Source of the DNA: Aureibacter tunicatorum
GTDB lineage: Bacteria; Bacteroidota; Bacteroidia; Cytophagales; Cyclobacteriaceae
Length of the DNA: 64,000 nt
Assembly: GCF_036492635.1 (NCBI RefSeq)
Contig: NZ_AP025305.1
Location: forward strand, 186,001 to 250,000
Reading direction: 5' to 3'
Shown: one piece after another, positions 53,997 through 61,719 of the stretch
Layout of the letters: each line of letters begins with the position of its first letter
Position numbering within the stretch: the stretch's first letter is position 1
Program-made: the position numbers and the translations under genes
The notes under the pieces: generated by a model
What the model was told of the DNA's origin: nothing
Seen by the model: only the letters and a program-made list of their open reading frames with translations
The model's database searches: none

Positions 53997-54902
53997 CTAT
54001 TTGATGATCTTGGCATATTTATCCGATTCTGTAGGGTTGACAGAGACAAGGATTTCATATGCTTGTTTTCTTACAGTCATATCTCCTTCAGCAAACAGAT
54101 TAGACAGTTCATCAGCTTTTGCATAGAAGAAGTTTCTAATCAAAGGAGAACTTGGCTTGTAAGTATTCATTTGCTTGATTTGGGACAAGAACTCCAATAC
54201 TTTCTCTCTTGATTGGTCTGGGTCTTGAGTCATCATGTCCAAGCCATGTCTATGATAGTTGTAAAACCCAGGTCTGAATTCCTCCATTTGACCATTGAAT
54301 AAATCATCAATGATAAAATACCTGCTGTTCGGATTTCCAAATGCTTGCCAGCCGGGATAACCTGAAGATTGGGCCGCATTAGCTATTTCTCTGGCTTCGT
54401 CAAGTTGCTCTTGACCTCCTTTGGATGCGAATGAATCTTCATGCATTCCTATTATAATTAGCGCGTAATAGCTTAACAAGGAGGTTAGATTGTTCGTGAA
54501 GCTGTTTTGTACATATTCCAAAGGTTGCCCCTGAGTGTATTCAAATACCCATTCTTTATCGGCGAAAACCAATAGAGACATTGTTTCATAATTGGTGTCA
54601 TAAACCGGGCGCACAGCAGTAATTGTAGCCGTGCCTTTGAAAGAAGTGCTGGAAGGCATTTCTTCGATATTCAGAGCTATGGAACACTTTATCCTTTCGC
54701 TATTCTGAAATTTTAAAGATGTCCATTCCCTGTCATTGATAAATTGCTCCAGATTTTTTTGCATGTCAGTGAATATTCTTTTGTCAGTAGACTGTACTTG
54801 CTGAGTATTGACAATTACCGCGCAATCCAGTTCTTGAGCAAAAGTGGACTTGGCGAAGAAAATGCTTAGCAATGCAATCAGTGAAAAGAATTTCTTAGTC
54901 AT
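53997..54902 (-). CDS. porD: DUF4835 family protein, T9SS-associated PorD
   Basis: The 301-residue protein has a signal peptide ending TFAQ and the DUF4835 start ELDCAVIVNTQQVQSTDKRIF, followed by the family's NLEQFINDREWTSLKFQ and later SLLSYYALIIIGMHEDSFA and DPDQSREKVLEFL. The family is annotated as type IX secretion protein PorD and is widespread in Bacteroidota, normally next to coaBC as here. It is periplasmic or outer-membrane associated; its biochemical role is not settled. Its start overlaps the end of coaBC by 8 bases, so translation is coupled. It links the housekeeping cluster to the T9SS, which this organism uses for the adhesin at 13.6 kb. Confidence 0.85.
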   Translation of the reverse strand: MTKKFFSLIALLSIFFAKSTFAQELDCAVIVNTQQVQSTDKRIFTDMQKNLEQFINDREWTSLKFQNSERIKCSIALNIEEMPSSTSFKGTATITAVRPVYDTNYETMSLLVFADKEWVFEYTQGQPLEYVQNSFTNNLTSLLSYYALIIIGMHEDSFASKGGQEQLDEAREIANAAQSSGYPGWQAFGNPNSRYFIIDDLFNGQMEEFRPGFYNYHRHGLDMMTQDPDQSREKVLEFLSQIKQMNTYKPSSPLIRNFFYAKADELSNLFAEGDMTVRKQAYEILVSVNPTESDKYAKIIK

Positions 54903-56097
54903 GGCTGTAGTTTATGATGGTGTTGACAATATCTTTTGCCACTTCGCTTTTTGATTTGAGATCAAATTTTAACGCCTCATTTGTTTTCGACAAGATTGTA
55001 ACCTTATTGGTGTCATGTCCAAAACCAGCTCCCTTGTCTTTGAGAGAGTTGAGAACAATCATATCAAGATTTTTTCTATCAAGTTTGCCTTTGGCATTCT
55101 CGATCTCATTGTCGGTTTCAAGAGCGAAGCCTACCATAAATTGGTGATTTTTTTTCAATTCACCAAGTTTTGCGGCGATATCTACTGTCTTGACGCAAGT
55201 GATATCAAATTCGTCGGTTTTTTTCTTAATCTTTTTGTCAGCGACAATTTTCGGGGTATAATCAGCTACAGCAGCGGAAAGCACTGTGATATCAGAACTT
55301 TCAAAAGTTGCTTTTGATGCTTGATACATTTCCTCTGCAGATTTTACAGGGATTATCTTCAAGTTTGGGTGTTCAAGCTTGCAATGCGTTGGTCCTGAAA
55401 CTAGCGTTACTTCAGCTCCTTGGTCAAGCATTTGTTCGGCAATGGCATATCCCATTTTCCCTGTGGAATGGTTGCCGATAAACCTAACAGGATCGATTGC
55501 TTCATGCGTTGGTCCTGCCGTTATCAAGATTCTTTTGCCAGATAGCTTTTGTTCAGCGTTGAAGTGAACTTCCAAAGCTTCGACAATATGCTCGGGCTCA
55601 GCCATTCTCCCCTGTCCTATTAAGCCACTGGCTAATTCACCTGATTCGGCATTGATAATTCTATTGCCGTATTTTTCCAAAGTTTGGAGGTTGGAAAGCG
55701 TGCTGGGGTGCATATACATATCCAAATCCATAGCAGGCGCTAGATATACTGGGCATCTTGCGGACAAGTAAGTAGCAACTAAAAGGTTGTCGCAATGGCC
55801 TGTAGCGAATTGGGAAATGGTTTTTGCGGTGGCAGGAGCTATTAATATCAAGTCAGCCCATAAGCCTAGTTCAACGTGCGAATCCCATTCTCCGCTAGTG
55901 TTTTTGAAAAAATCGGAATGTACGGGATGTTTGGATAAAGTGGAAAGTGTGAGGGGTGTGATAAAAGCTTTGGCCGATTCAGTCATGATGATTTTGACAT
56001 CCGCACCAGCCTTTACTAATAATCTAGTAAGCATAGCGGCTTTGTATGCCGCTATGCTTCCACATACTCCCAAAATGATTTTTTTACCTTGGAGCAT
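54895..56097 (-). CDS. coaBC: Phosphopantothenoylcysteine decarboxylase / phosphopantothenate-cysteine ligase
   Basis: The 400-residue bifunctional enzyme makes 4'-phosphopantetheine for coenzyme A. Residues 1-180 are the FMN-dependent CoaC domain (GVCGSIAAYKAAML, DSHVELGLWADLILIAPATA and APAMDLDMYMHPS). Residues 185-400 are the CoaB ligase (ITAGPTHEAIDPVRFIGNHS, TGKMGYAIA, LSAAVADYTP, KIKKK in the nucleotide-binding region, then MVGFALETD). Length and fusion are standard. It sits between rpoZ (12-base gap) and porD (8-base overlap), a conserved arrangement in Bacteroidota. Confidence 0.96.
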   Translation of the reverse strand: MLQGKKIILGVCGSIAAYKAAMLTRLLVKAGADVKIIMTESAKAFITPLTLSTLSKHPVHSDFFKNTSGEWDSHVELGLWADLILIAPATAKTISQFATGHCDNLLVATYLSARCPVYLAPAMDLDMYMHPSTLSNLQTLEKYGNRIINAESGELASGLIGQGRMAEPEHIVEALEVHFNAEQKLSGKRILITAGPTHEAIDPVRFIGNHSTGKMGYAIAEQMLDQGAEVTLVSGPTHCKLEHPNLKIIPVKSAEEMYQASKATFESSDITVLSAAVADYTPKIVADKKIKKKTDEFDITCVKTVDIAAKLGELKKNHQFMVGFALETDNEIENAKGKLDRKNLDMIVLNSLKDKGAGFGHDTNKVTILSKTNEALKFDLKSKSEVAKDIVNTIINYSHD

Positions 56098-56109
56098 GGC
56101 AAAATTCTT

Positions 56110-56421
56110 TTAGATGATTTCTTCGTTTCTGCTTCTGTAGTTCAATTTGTTGTCTAAGAACTCGTCGATAGCCACGTTAGTAGGCTTAGGCATTCTTTCG
56201 TAGAAGCGAGAGATTTCGATTTGTTCTCTATTTTCGAAAATTTCTTCCAAGTTGTCAACGCTTGACGCGAACTCGGCAAGCTTGCCGTTCAACTCTTCTT
56301 TCATCATAGTAGACAATTGACGAGCTCTTGATCCCATCACGATAAGCGATTGGTAGATATTGCCTGTTTCAGACACTAGCTCATCAAAGTTTCTTGTTTC
56401 TAATGATGCTTTTGAAGCCAT
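56110..56421 (-). CDS. rpoZ: RNA polymerase omega subunit, Bacteroidota type
   Basis: The 103-residue protein aligns by eye with the Bacteroidota RpoZ/Rpb6-like family: ETGNIYQSLIVMGSRARQLS near residues 18-37 is the omega signature (N-x-Y-x-x-x-x-x-G/S-x-R-A-R-Q), and the tail PKPTNVAIDEFLDNKLNYR is specific to this phylum. Omega helps assemble the polymerase core around beta prime. It lies between bamD and coaBC, its usual place in these genomes. Starts at the first ATG. Confidence 0.92.
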   Translation of the reverse strand: MASKASLETRNFDELVSETGNIYQSLIVMGSRARQLSTMMKEELNGKLAEFASSVDNLEEIFENREQIEISRFYERMPKPTNVAIDEFLDNKLNYRSRNEEII

Positions 56422-56449
56422 AGTATTTATGATTATATGAATGATTCTT

Positions 56450-57391
56450 TTATTCTGATTCTTTTTCTTCTGTTTCAGGAGTTGATTCTTCCTGAGATTG
56501 CTCTTGCTCGGCTTTTTCTTCCGCCTCTTTCTTCAACTTCTCTTGCTTGGCCTTGTATTCGTTGATTTTAACTTGTTGTTCATTTACTTCCTCAAGCTCA
56601 ACCAATATCATTCCATACAAGTTTTCAGCTTCTTTCAAATATTTGCTTTCAGGATATTTGTCGATGAAGTTCTCGTAAAATTTCACAGCTTCGTCCAATC
56701 TTTCCTTTTTCTTAGCGAAGAAACTTTCTGTCGCATAGTTGTAAGCTGATTTAAGCTTGTAAAAAGAAAGTTCTTCGTTGTATTTCGAGTCAGGGAAGCC
56801 TTTATGGAAATGGTCTACAGCTGCCATTGAGGCTTTGTACCTGTCAAGCTTGTAATATTGCTTTGCCACTTCATAGTATTTCTTCTCCAATTTTTTCTGA
56901 AGCTCTGAAATGATCTTGCTAGCCTCTTCCTTTTTTTCGCTTTGAGGGAATTTGTTGATAAATGACTGCATAACAACAATAGCTTCTTCAGTGCTCGATT
57001 GATCCAAAGAGTGTCTTGGAGATTCCAAGTATTTGGAATAAGCATACATGTAAAGAGCTTCCTCCGCTAAAGGGCTTCGCGTATAAGTTTCGTAAAATCT
57101 ATTGAAATAATGTCCCGCTAGAGTGTATTGCTTTTGGTAGTAATAAGCATAGGCAAGCTTGAATAAAACTTGTTCTGATTCCTCCGCTCCTCTTAATACT
57201 GGAAGAATTTCTTCGAGCAATGTAGCCGCTTTGTAGTACTTTTCATTGTCGTAGTATTCCAGCGCTCCGGCAAGTTTTTCTTGGATGTCGCTGCTTTTTT
57301 GCAATTGCCTGAATTTACTCGCGCAACCCGAGAAAAAAGCCATTGCTATAAGCCAGATAAATAATATCGATATTTTACTTAGTCTATGCAT
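56450..57391 (-). CDS. bamD: Outer-membrane assembly lipoprotein BamD
   Basis: The 313-residue lipoprotein has a signal with lipobox FSGC (cysteine at residue 23) and five TPR-type helical pairs, among them ALEYYDNEKYYKAATLLEEI, AYAYYYQKQYTLAGHYFNRF and AVKFYENFIDKYPESKYLKEA. These TPRs contact BamA and substrate barrels during folding of outer-membrane proteins. The last 45 residues are a highly charged glutamate/lysine tail (KKEAEEKAEQEQSQEES) that is longer than in E. coli but common in this phylum. Barrels made in this window (PorP/SprF and the small barrel at 39.9 kb) would depend on it. Gap to rpoZ is 28 bases. Confidence 0.93.
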   Translation of the reverse strand: MHRLSKISILFIWLIAMAFFSGCASKFRQLQKSSDIQEKLAGALEYYDNEKYYKAATLLEEILPVLRGAEESEQVLFKLAYAYYYQKQYTLAGHYFNRFYETYTRSPLAEEALYMYAYSKYLESPRHSLDQSSTEEAIVVMQSFINKFPQSEKKEEASKIISELQKKLEKKYYEVAKQYYKLDRYKASMAAVDHFHKGFPDSKYNEELSFYKLKSAYNYATESFFAKKKERLDEAVKFYENFIDKYPESKYLKEAENLYGMILVELEEVNEQQVKINEYKAKQEKLKKEAEEKAEQEQSQEESTPETEEKESE

Positions 57392-57464
57392 AAGTTCGCA
57401 AATATATGATGCTAGTAGTTAATATTCAATTTGTTAGTAGCCTTTTTGAAAAAATATGGAAAAC

Positions 57465-58988
57465 TCACTCTCTCAAAACGCTTTTTCGGGTAGGCCGCAT
57501 ATCTCCTAGCCATTGAAAGCCTTTCAGTCTTGAGCTTTGTTCATCAATCTCGTGGGGAGGAATGAATCGCGCTTCGGGTTTAGTATAGAATATTACTTCG
57601 GCGGGTTGTCCTCCGCTGAAATACATTGTCGTCGAACTGCAGATAATTCTGTTGATACCGAGGAATCCTTTTCTTTCATCCATGGCATAATAAAGGTTTT
57701 CGCTATTGCCAATGACATCCATTTTGCTGAGTTCCTGACCCGAAAAATAGCTGAAAATATCCCGTCCTCGAAGTTGATTGAACTGGCCTAAGCTATCTTC
57801 CAATATCATAAAAGCATTTTTGTACAAATCCATTTGTTTTAATCCCGCTGAAGATATTAAGATGCTGATGGTGTCTGCAGTAGCTTGGTTGTTGTCATTC
57901 CAAAGCACAGGATCAGTGTACATGTATATCGTCGAATCTGTAACATGGTAGCTTATCGAGTCGGCAAGTCCCTGAAGATTGGATTTGAAAATTTGAACGC
58001 TATCATATGCTAATAAAAATCTTTCGCCAGTGACTTGATCTTCAATGGAAACAAGGGTATCCGCTTTCAAATAAAAGGTGTCGGCTTCCATGATTTTTTT
58101 CATCAGTGGATTTCCATAAATCTTGGTTATGCCTTCCTGTTTATTCATTTTAGCCTCAGTGCCCGTGATTATGAGTTGCTCTTCAAAGTTTTCCAAAAAG
58201 ACATTGTTTTTGGCAGTGTAAAGGCCTGTCGTTTGATTGAATGTCAGAGTGTCTCCTTTCAGCATGTATTCTTCTGATTCGATAGTTCCTGAAGGCAAGA
58301 CTGTGTTTTCATTCGACAAATTGTAAATTGCGCCTATAGGAGAGTCAATGATATATCCTTCCGGAGTGATCGACTCTGTTTCGCCAAATGTTTCAGCTAT
58401 TTTCGTGTTTGTATTATAGACTAGCGAATCAGTTCTGAGATTGTATTCAGGACTTTTCATACGAACGCTGTCCCAGAAATTCATGTTTTTAGTTGCTGTG
58501 TTGTAGATGCCTTCTTCACTGATAAGCTCATTGGCTCCATCGATGATTCGTCCACCACCCCAGTATCTCGCGGATCTGGTTTCTACATAGTAATTAAGCG
58601 TGTCAGTATACAGTTTTGTGGTTTTGTCCGTATAGATAACATCTTCCCTCATTCTAGCGAGCCTCTCGCGAGTATCGTAGATTAGTTTTTTTGAAATAAT
58701 TGTGATGGAATCTCCTTCATGAACGCGTACATTTCCATAGCATTCCATTCTCCCCGCTTTTCTGAAAAAAAACGCGCTATCGCAATAGATTTTTGAATCT
58801 CTTTTTTTGAAATCAAATTCTACATTGTGGATTAATTTTTCAAAGCGTTCGCCATCACGTGTTCCACCTCTGAGCGAGTCCGACTTGTAATTTACTTTTT
58901 CTTTCTTTTGGGCAATTGCGTTGTTAATGTTTAGGAAGTTAATCGCAAAAGACAAGAAGAACAAAGCTCCAAATATTTGTTTTATCAT
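57465..58988 (-). CDS. OstA/LptA-like protein
   Basis: The 507-residue protein has a signal peptide ending NAIAQ. The rest is a long series of beta-strand repeats of OstA/LptA type (SKIYCDSAFFFRKAGRMECY, GNVRVHEGDSITIISKKLIY, and KMNKQEGITKIYGNPLMKKI). OstA-like proteins form beta-jellyroll stacks that carry lipopolysaccharide across the periplasm as LptA, or the N-domain of LptD. With no barrel part this one fits a long LptA-type bridge rather than LptD. It leads the bamD-rpoZ-coaBC-porD unit, a layout recurring in Bacteroidota, with a candidate promoter box at 59053. Naming it lptA would be too strong without testing. Confidence 0.82.
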   Translation of the reverse strand: MIKQIFGALFFLSFAINFLNINNAIAQKKEKVNYKSDSLRGGTRDGERFEKLIHNVEFDFKKRDSKIYCDSAFFFRKAGRMECYGNVRVHEGDSITIISKKLIYDTRERLARMREDVIYTDKTTKLYTDTLNYYVETRSARYWGGGRIIDGANELISEEGIYNTATKNMNFWDSVRMKSPEYNLRTDSLVYNTNTKIAETFGETESITPEGYIIDSPIGAIYNLSNENTVLPSGTIESEEYMLKGDTLTFNQTTGLYTAKNNVFLENFEEQLIITGTEAKMNKQEGITKIYGNPLMKKIMEADTFYLKADTLVSIEDQVTGERFLLAYDSVQIFKSNLQGLADSISYHVTDSTIYMYTDPVLWNDNNQATADTISILISSAGLKQMDLYKNAFMILEDSLGQFNQLRGRDIFSYFSGQELSKMDVIGNSENLYYAMDERKGFLGINRIICSSTTMYFSGGQPAEVIFYTKPEARFIPPHEIDEQSSRLKGFQWLGDMRPTRKSVLRE

Positions 58989-59052
58989 TGATTAATAAAA
59001 ATTCGTTTTTTGATACTAAGCTATAAATAACGAGATTAGCATATTAATTACC

Positions 59053-59060
59053 CAAATTTA
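59053..59060 (-). promoter_or_regulatory. Candidate -7 box (TAAATTTG) for the OstA-like gene
   Basis: Minus strand 59060 to 59053 is TAAATTTG, an exact TAnnTTTG match 65 bases before the start at 58988. The same box precedes dnaE. A TTTTTG element lies upstream but at a short spacing of 15 bases. Confidence 0.42.
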
Positions 59061-59082
59061 CGAAAAAAACTTTGGCAAAAAT

Positions 59083-60414
59083 ATGTTAAAAGAATTTCAA
59101 GCATTTATCAAGCAGGAAAACCTGGTAGTGGAAGAAGGAAAAGTGCTTTTGGCTGTAAGCGGAGGAATGGATTCAGTAGTGATGCTTGATCTTTTCGCAA
59201 AGTCGGGATATTCCTTTGGTATCGCTCATTGCAATTTTGGATTGAGAGGTGAAGAATCGGATGCCGATGAGCTATTTGTGCAGAAATTGGCAAAGAAATA
59301 TAAAGCCAAAGTTTATGTCAATCATTTTGATACAGAAGCATACGCTGAAGAGGAGAAAATATCTATCGAAATGGCGGCGAGAAGCTTAAGGTATGAGTGG
59401 TTTGAAAGCTTGCTTGATAGCGAGGGGTATGATTGCCTTGCTACCGCTCATCATAACAATGATACTTTAGAAACCATCTTGTTTAATTTGGCCAAAGGCA
59501 CTGGTATAGCTGGGCTTCATGGTATCAAAACAAAAGCAGGCAGAACTATAAGGCCTATGATGTTCACAGATAGAGAGAGCATCATGGACTATACGGCTGA
59601 GAAGCAGTTGATATGGAGAGAAGATAGTTCCAATCAGGACAACAAATACAGACGTAATTTAATTAGAAACGAGATTGTCCCTGTATTGAAAGAAATAAAC
59701 CCCGATCTTGAGAATACTATTCAGAATACTGTCAAGAGGGTAAGCGCGGTAGAGAATATTTACATGGCTTATGTGAATGATTTGAAAGAGAAGACGTTTA
59801 AAACTGTTGACGGGCATATATTCATAGATAAAAATCTTATTGAGCAAGAAAGCGAAAGCATAGTGCTTTTGAATGAGTTGTTGAAGCCGTATGGTTTCAA
59901 TCTGTCTCAAGCGGAGGAAATATTGTCGTCAAGAGATTCCAATGCTAGCGGTAAGGTTTTTCATTCTCCAACTTATACATTGAATCTGGATAGAGATCAA
60001 TATGTATTGTCCAGAAAAAATTTGAGCCAGTTTCAAGATATCTATGTAGAAGAGGATGATTCTGTGGTTGAATTTGCTGAATCAAAGCTAGTTCTTGAAA
60101 AGAAGAAGGCTGAGGGTTATAAAATAAAAACGAATCCAAAGTTGGGAGCGTTTGATTATGATAAGTTGAAGTTTCCTTTGAAGTTAAGAAAGTGGAAAGC
60201 TGGTGATTGGTTCGTGCCGTTGGGCATGAATAAGAAAAAGAAGCTTAGCGATTTTATGATCGATCAAAAAATTCCTCTAAATTTAAAGAAGGATATTTTT
60301 GTGTTGACAAGCGGTAATTCCATAGTTTGGATTGTGGGACAAAGAGTCGATAATAGATTTAAGATCACGGAATCGACAGAAAATGTTTTAGAATTCAAAT
60401 TTGAAAAACAATAA
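59083..60414 (+). CDS. tilS: tRNA(Ile)-lysidine synthase
   Basis: The 443-residue enzyme has the PP-loop LLAVSGGMDSVVMLDL near residues 22-37, IAHCNFGLRGEESDADELF, the catalytic-domain segments ATAHHNNDTLETILFNLAKG, GIAGLHGIKTK and REDSSNQDNKYRRNLIRNEI, and C-terminal TilS domains ending RVDNRFKITEST. It converts the C34 of the AUA-reading tRNA-Ile to lysidine, which is essential for isoleucine decoding. It is divergent from the OstA-like gene and followed by a cyclic-nucleotide-binding gene about 105 bases on. Length is normal. Confidence 0.95.
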   Translation: MLKEFQAFIKQENLVVEEGKVLLAVSGGMDSVVMLDLFAKSGYSFGIAHCNFGLRGEESDADELFVQKLAKKYKAKVYVNHFDTEAYAEEEKISIEMAARSLRYEWFESLLDSEGYDCLATAHHNNDTLETILFNLAKGTGIAGLHGIKTKAGRTIRPMMFTDRESIMDYTAEKQLIWREDSSNQDNKYRRNLIRNEIVPVLKEINPDLENTIQNTVKRVSAVENIYMAYVNDLKEKTFKTVDGHIFIDKNLIEQESESIVLLNELLKPYGFNLSQAEEILSSRDSNASGKVFHSPTYTLNLDRDQYVLSRKNLSQFQDIYVEEDDSVVEFAESKLVLEKKKAEGYKIKTNPKLGAFDYDKLKFPLKLRKWKAGDWFVPLGMNKKKKLSDFMIDQKIPLNLKKDIFVLTSGNSIVWIVGQRVDNRFKITESTENVLEFKFEKQ

Positions 60415-60518
60415 GCAAAATATTGTTGTCTACGATGGTTTGCGAATGTTTGTAATAGAAATTGAGAGAAAGTTCATTATCTCGGTTTTTTGTGTTAATT
60501 AGATTAATTTTTAAAGCA

Positions 60519-61055
60519 ATGCTAAAGCCTTTCAGACTCCAAAAAAAATATACTGATAAAGAACTTGCCTCGCTAAAGTTCTTGAGCAAGGTAAGTTTAT
60601 TCAATTCCTTGACTTATAAGGAGATGGAAGCATTTCTTCCTTTTTTGTATTCGAGAGATTATATTGAAAATGAAGCGATTTTTTTCAGAAACGACCCAAG
60701 CAATGGCTTGTATATAGTAAAAGAGGGAGAAGTGAGTTTGAGCTATGAAATAGGCGGAGAGCTTGAAGAGGTTCAGACGGTTTCGTCTCATAAAGCTTTT
60801 GGCGACAATGCATTGTTGGGTAAAGCAAAGCGCATCTATAATGCTGTTGTGAAAAGCAAAGGGGGGGCTGTAGTAATTGTGATTCCCAAAGTCAATATAT
60901 TGAGGGTATTTGAAAAGCATCCAAAGATCGAGGCTAAAATGATGAAAAGCCTGTGTTCCGAGTATAATGATTATACTTACAAGCTATTTGATGCTTATAA
61001 AAAGACTTATGGCTTTTTTAATTTAAAGGAAGTCTATCAAGGTTCTGAAAAGTGA
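60519..61055 (+). CDS. Cyclic-nucleotide-binding domain protein without DNA-binding domain
   Basis: The ATG at 60519 gives 178 residues (an upstream TTG adds 19 unlikely residues). Residues about 27-140 form a CRP-type nucleotide-binding beta-barrel: FLSKVSLFNSLTYKEMEAFL, ENEAIFFRNDPSNGLYIVKE and the HKAFGDNALLGKAKR segment, which takes the place of the phosphate-binding cassette (consensus FGE...R). E is replaced by D there and the conserved arginine is shifted, so true cAMP binding is uncertain. The C-terminal 40 residues are helical with no helix-turn-helix, so it is not a CRP/FNR repressor-activator. Proteins of this type are frequent in Bacteroidota and of unknown function. Confidence 0.75.
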   Translation: MLKPFRLQKKYTDKELASLKFLSKVSLFNSLTYKEMEAFLPFLYSRDYIENEAIFFRNDPSNGLYIVKEGEVSLSYEIGGELEEVQTVSSHKAFGDNALLGKAKRIYNAVVKSKGGAVVIVIPKVNILRVFEKHPKIEAKMMKSLCSEYNDYTYKLFDAYKKTYGFFNLKEVYQGSEK

Positions 61056-61123
61056 CTTTGATCACAAGCCAAACAAAGATGATATTTATTCATTATTAAT
61101 GTAATGGGTCAAACTTAAATATC

Positions 61124-61690
61124 ATGCGTAGCTATATCTTTATTTTTTTTATCTGTTTGGGTTTTATGTCTTGCACTTCGTCAAGCAAGAAAGTGAGTGA
61201 TAAGTCTCCAAAGTCTGACTTGGAAGGTTTTGCTGAAAAGACAATAGTAAAGGAGGAGCGATTGGTAAACTTCACTTCTGTAAATAGTCAAGATTTATTC
61301 AGGTTAAGTGTTGGGAAGAATGATTTATTGAGAGCGACAGTTTCCTTTGATGTGCTTAATAAAGAAGGCAAAATTATTTATCATGATGAATTTGACGCTA
61401 TCGAATTAGTCGACAGACAAGTTTTGAATGAACAAGAGCCATCCGAAGAGGAAAGAATTGCTTATATCAATGGTCGTTTGATGTCTTTTTTCGCCGATAG
61501 CCACTTTTTGAGACCAGCCATATCTACGACGATGAGTTTTAATCCTGAAATCGATGTGAAAAAATATTGGCAAACGATTAAAGAGGAAAAAGCGATAGGA
61601 TTTATTTATAAGATTGGTTTGTCCACTGAGAAATATATCGCATTTGATCGAAACGAGGGGAAAGTAGTTGTATATAAAGAATTGAAATGA
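61124..61690 (+). CDS. Lipoprotein of unknown function
   Basis: The 188-residue protein has a lipoprotein signal ending FMSC (cysteine at residue 17). A serine/lysine-rich linker and a mixed strand/helix domain follow, with FRLSVGKNDLLRATVSFDVL, then EEERIAYINGRLMSFFADSH and IKEEKAIGFIYKIGLSTEKY. No family is recognised. It lies 68 bases downstream of the cyclic-nucleotide-binding gene on the same strand and 29 bases before the convergent nadB, with a terminator between. It could be co-transcribed with the former; no function can be inferred. Confidence 0.68.
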   Translation: MRSYIFIFFICLGFMSCTSSSKKVSDKSPKSDLEGFAEKTIVKEERLVNFTSVNSQDLFRLSVGKNDLLRATVSFDVLNKEGKIIYHDEFDAIELVDRQVLNEQEPSEEERIAYINGRLMSFFADSHFLRPAISTTMSFNPEIDVKKYWQTIKEEKAIGFIYKIGLSTEKYIAFDRNEGKVVVYKELK

Positions 61691-61716
61691 GATGCTTGAA
61701 GTATGCTTCAAGCATC
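61691..61716. terminator. Bidirectional hairpin terminator
   Basis: GATGCTTGAAG (61691-61701) pairs perfectly with CTTCAAGCATC (61706-61716) around a TATG loop, starting right after the lipoprotein stop codon and just before the nadB stop. Tails are only partly T-rich. Confidence 0.78.
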
Positions 61717-61719
61717 AAT

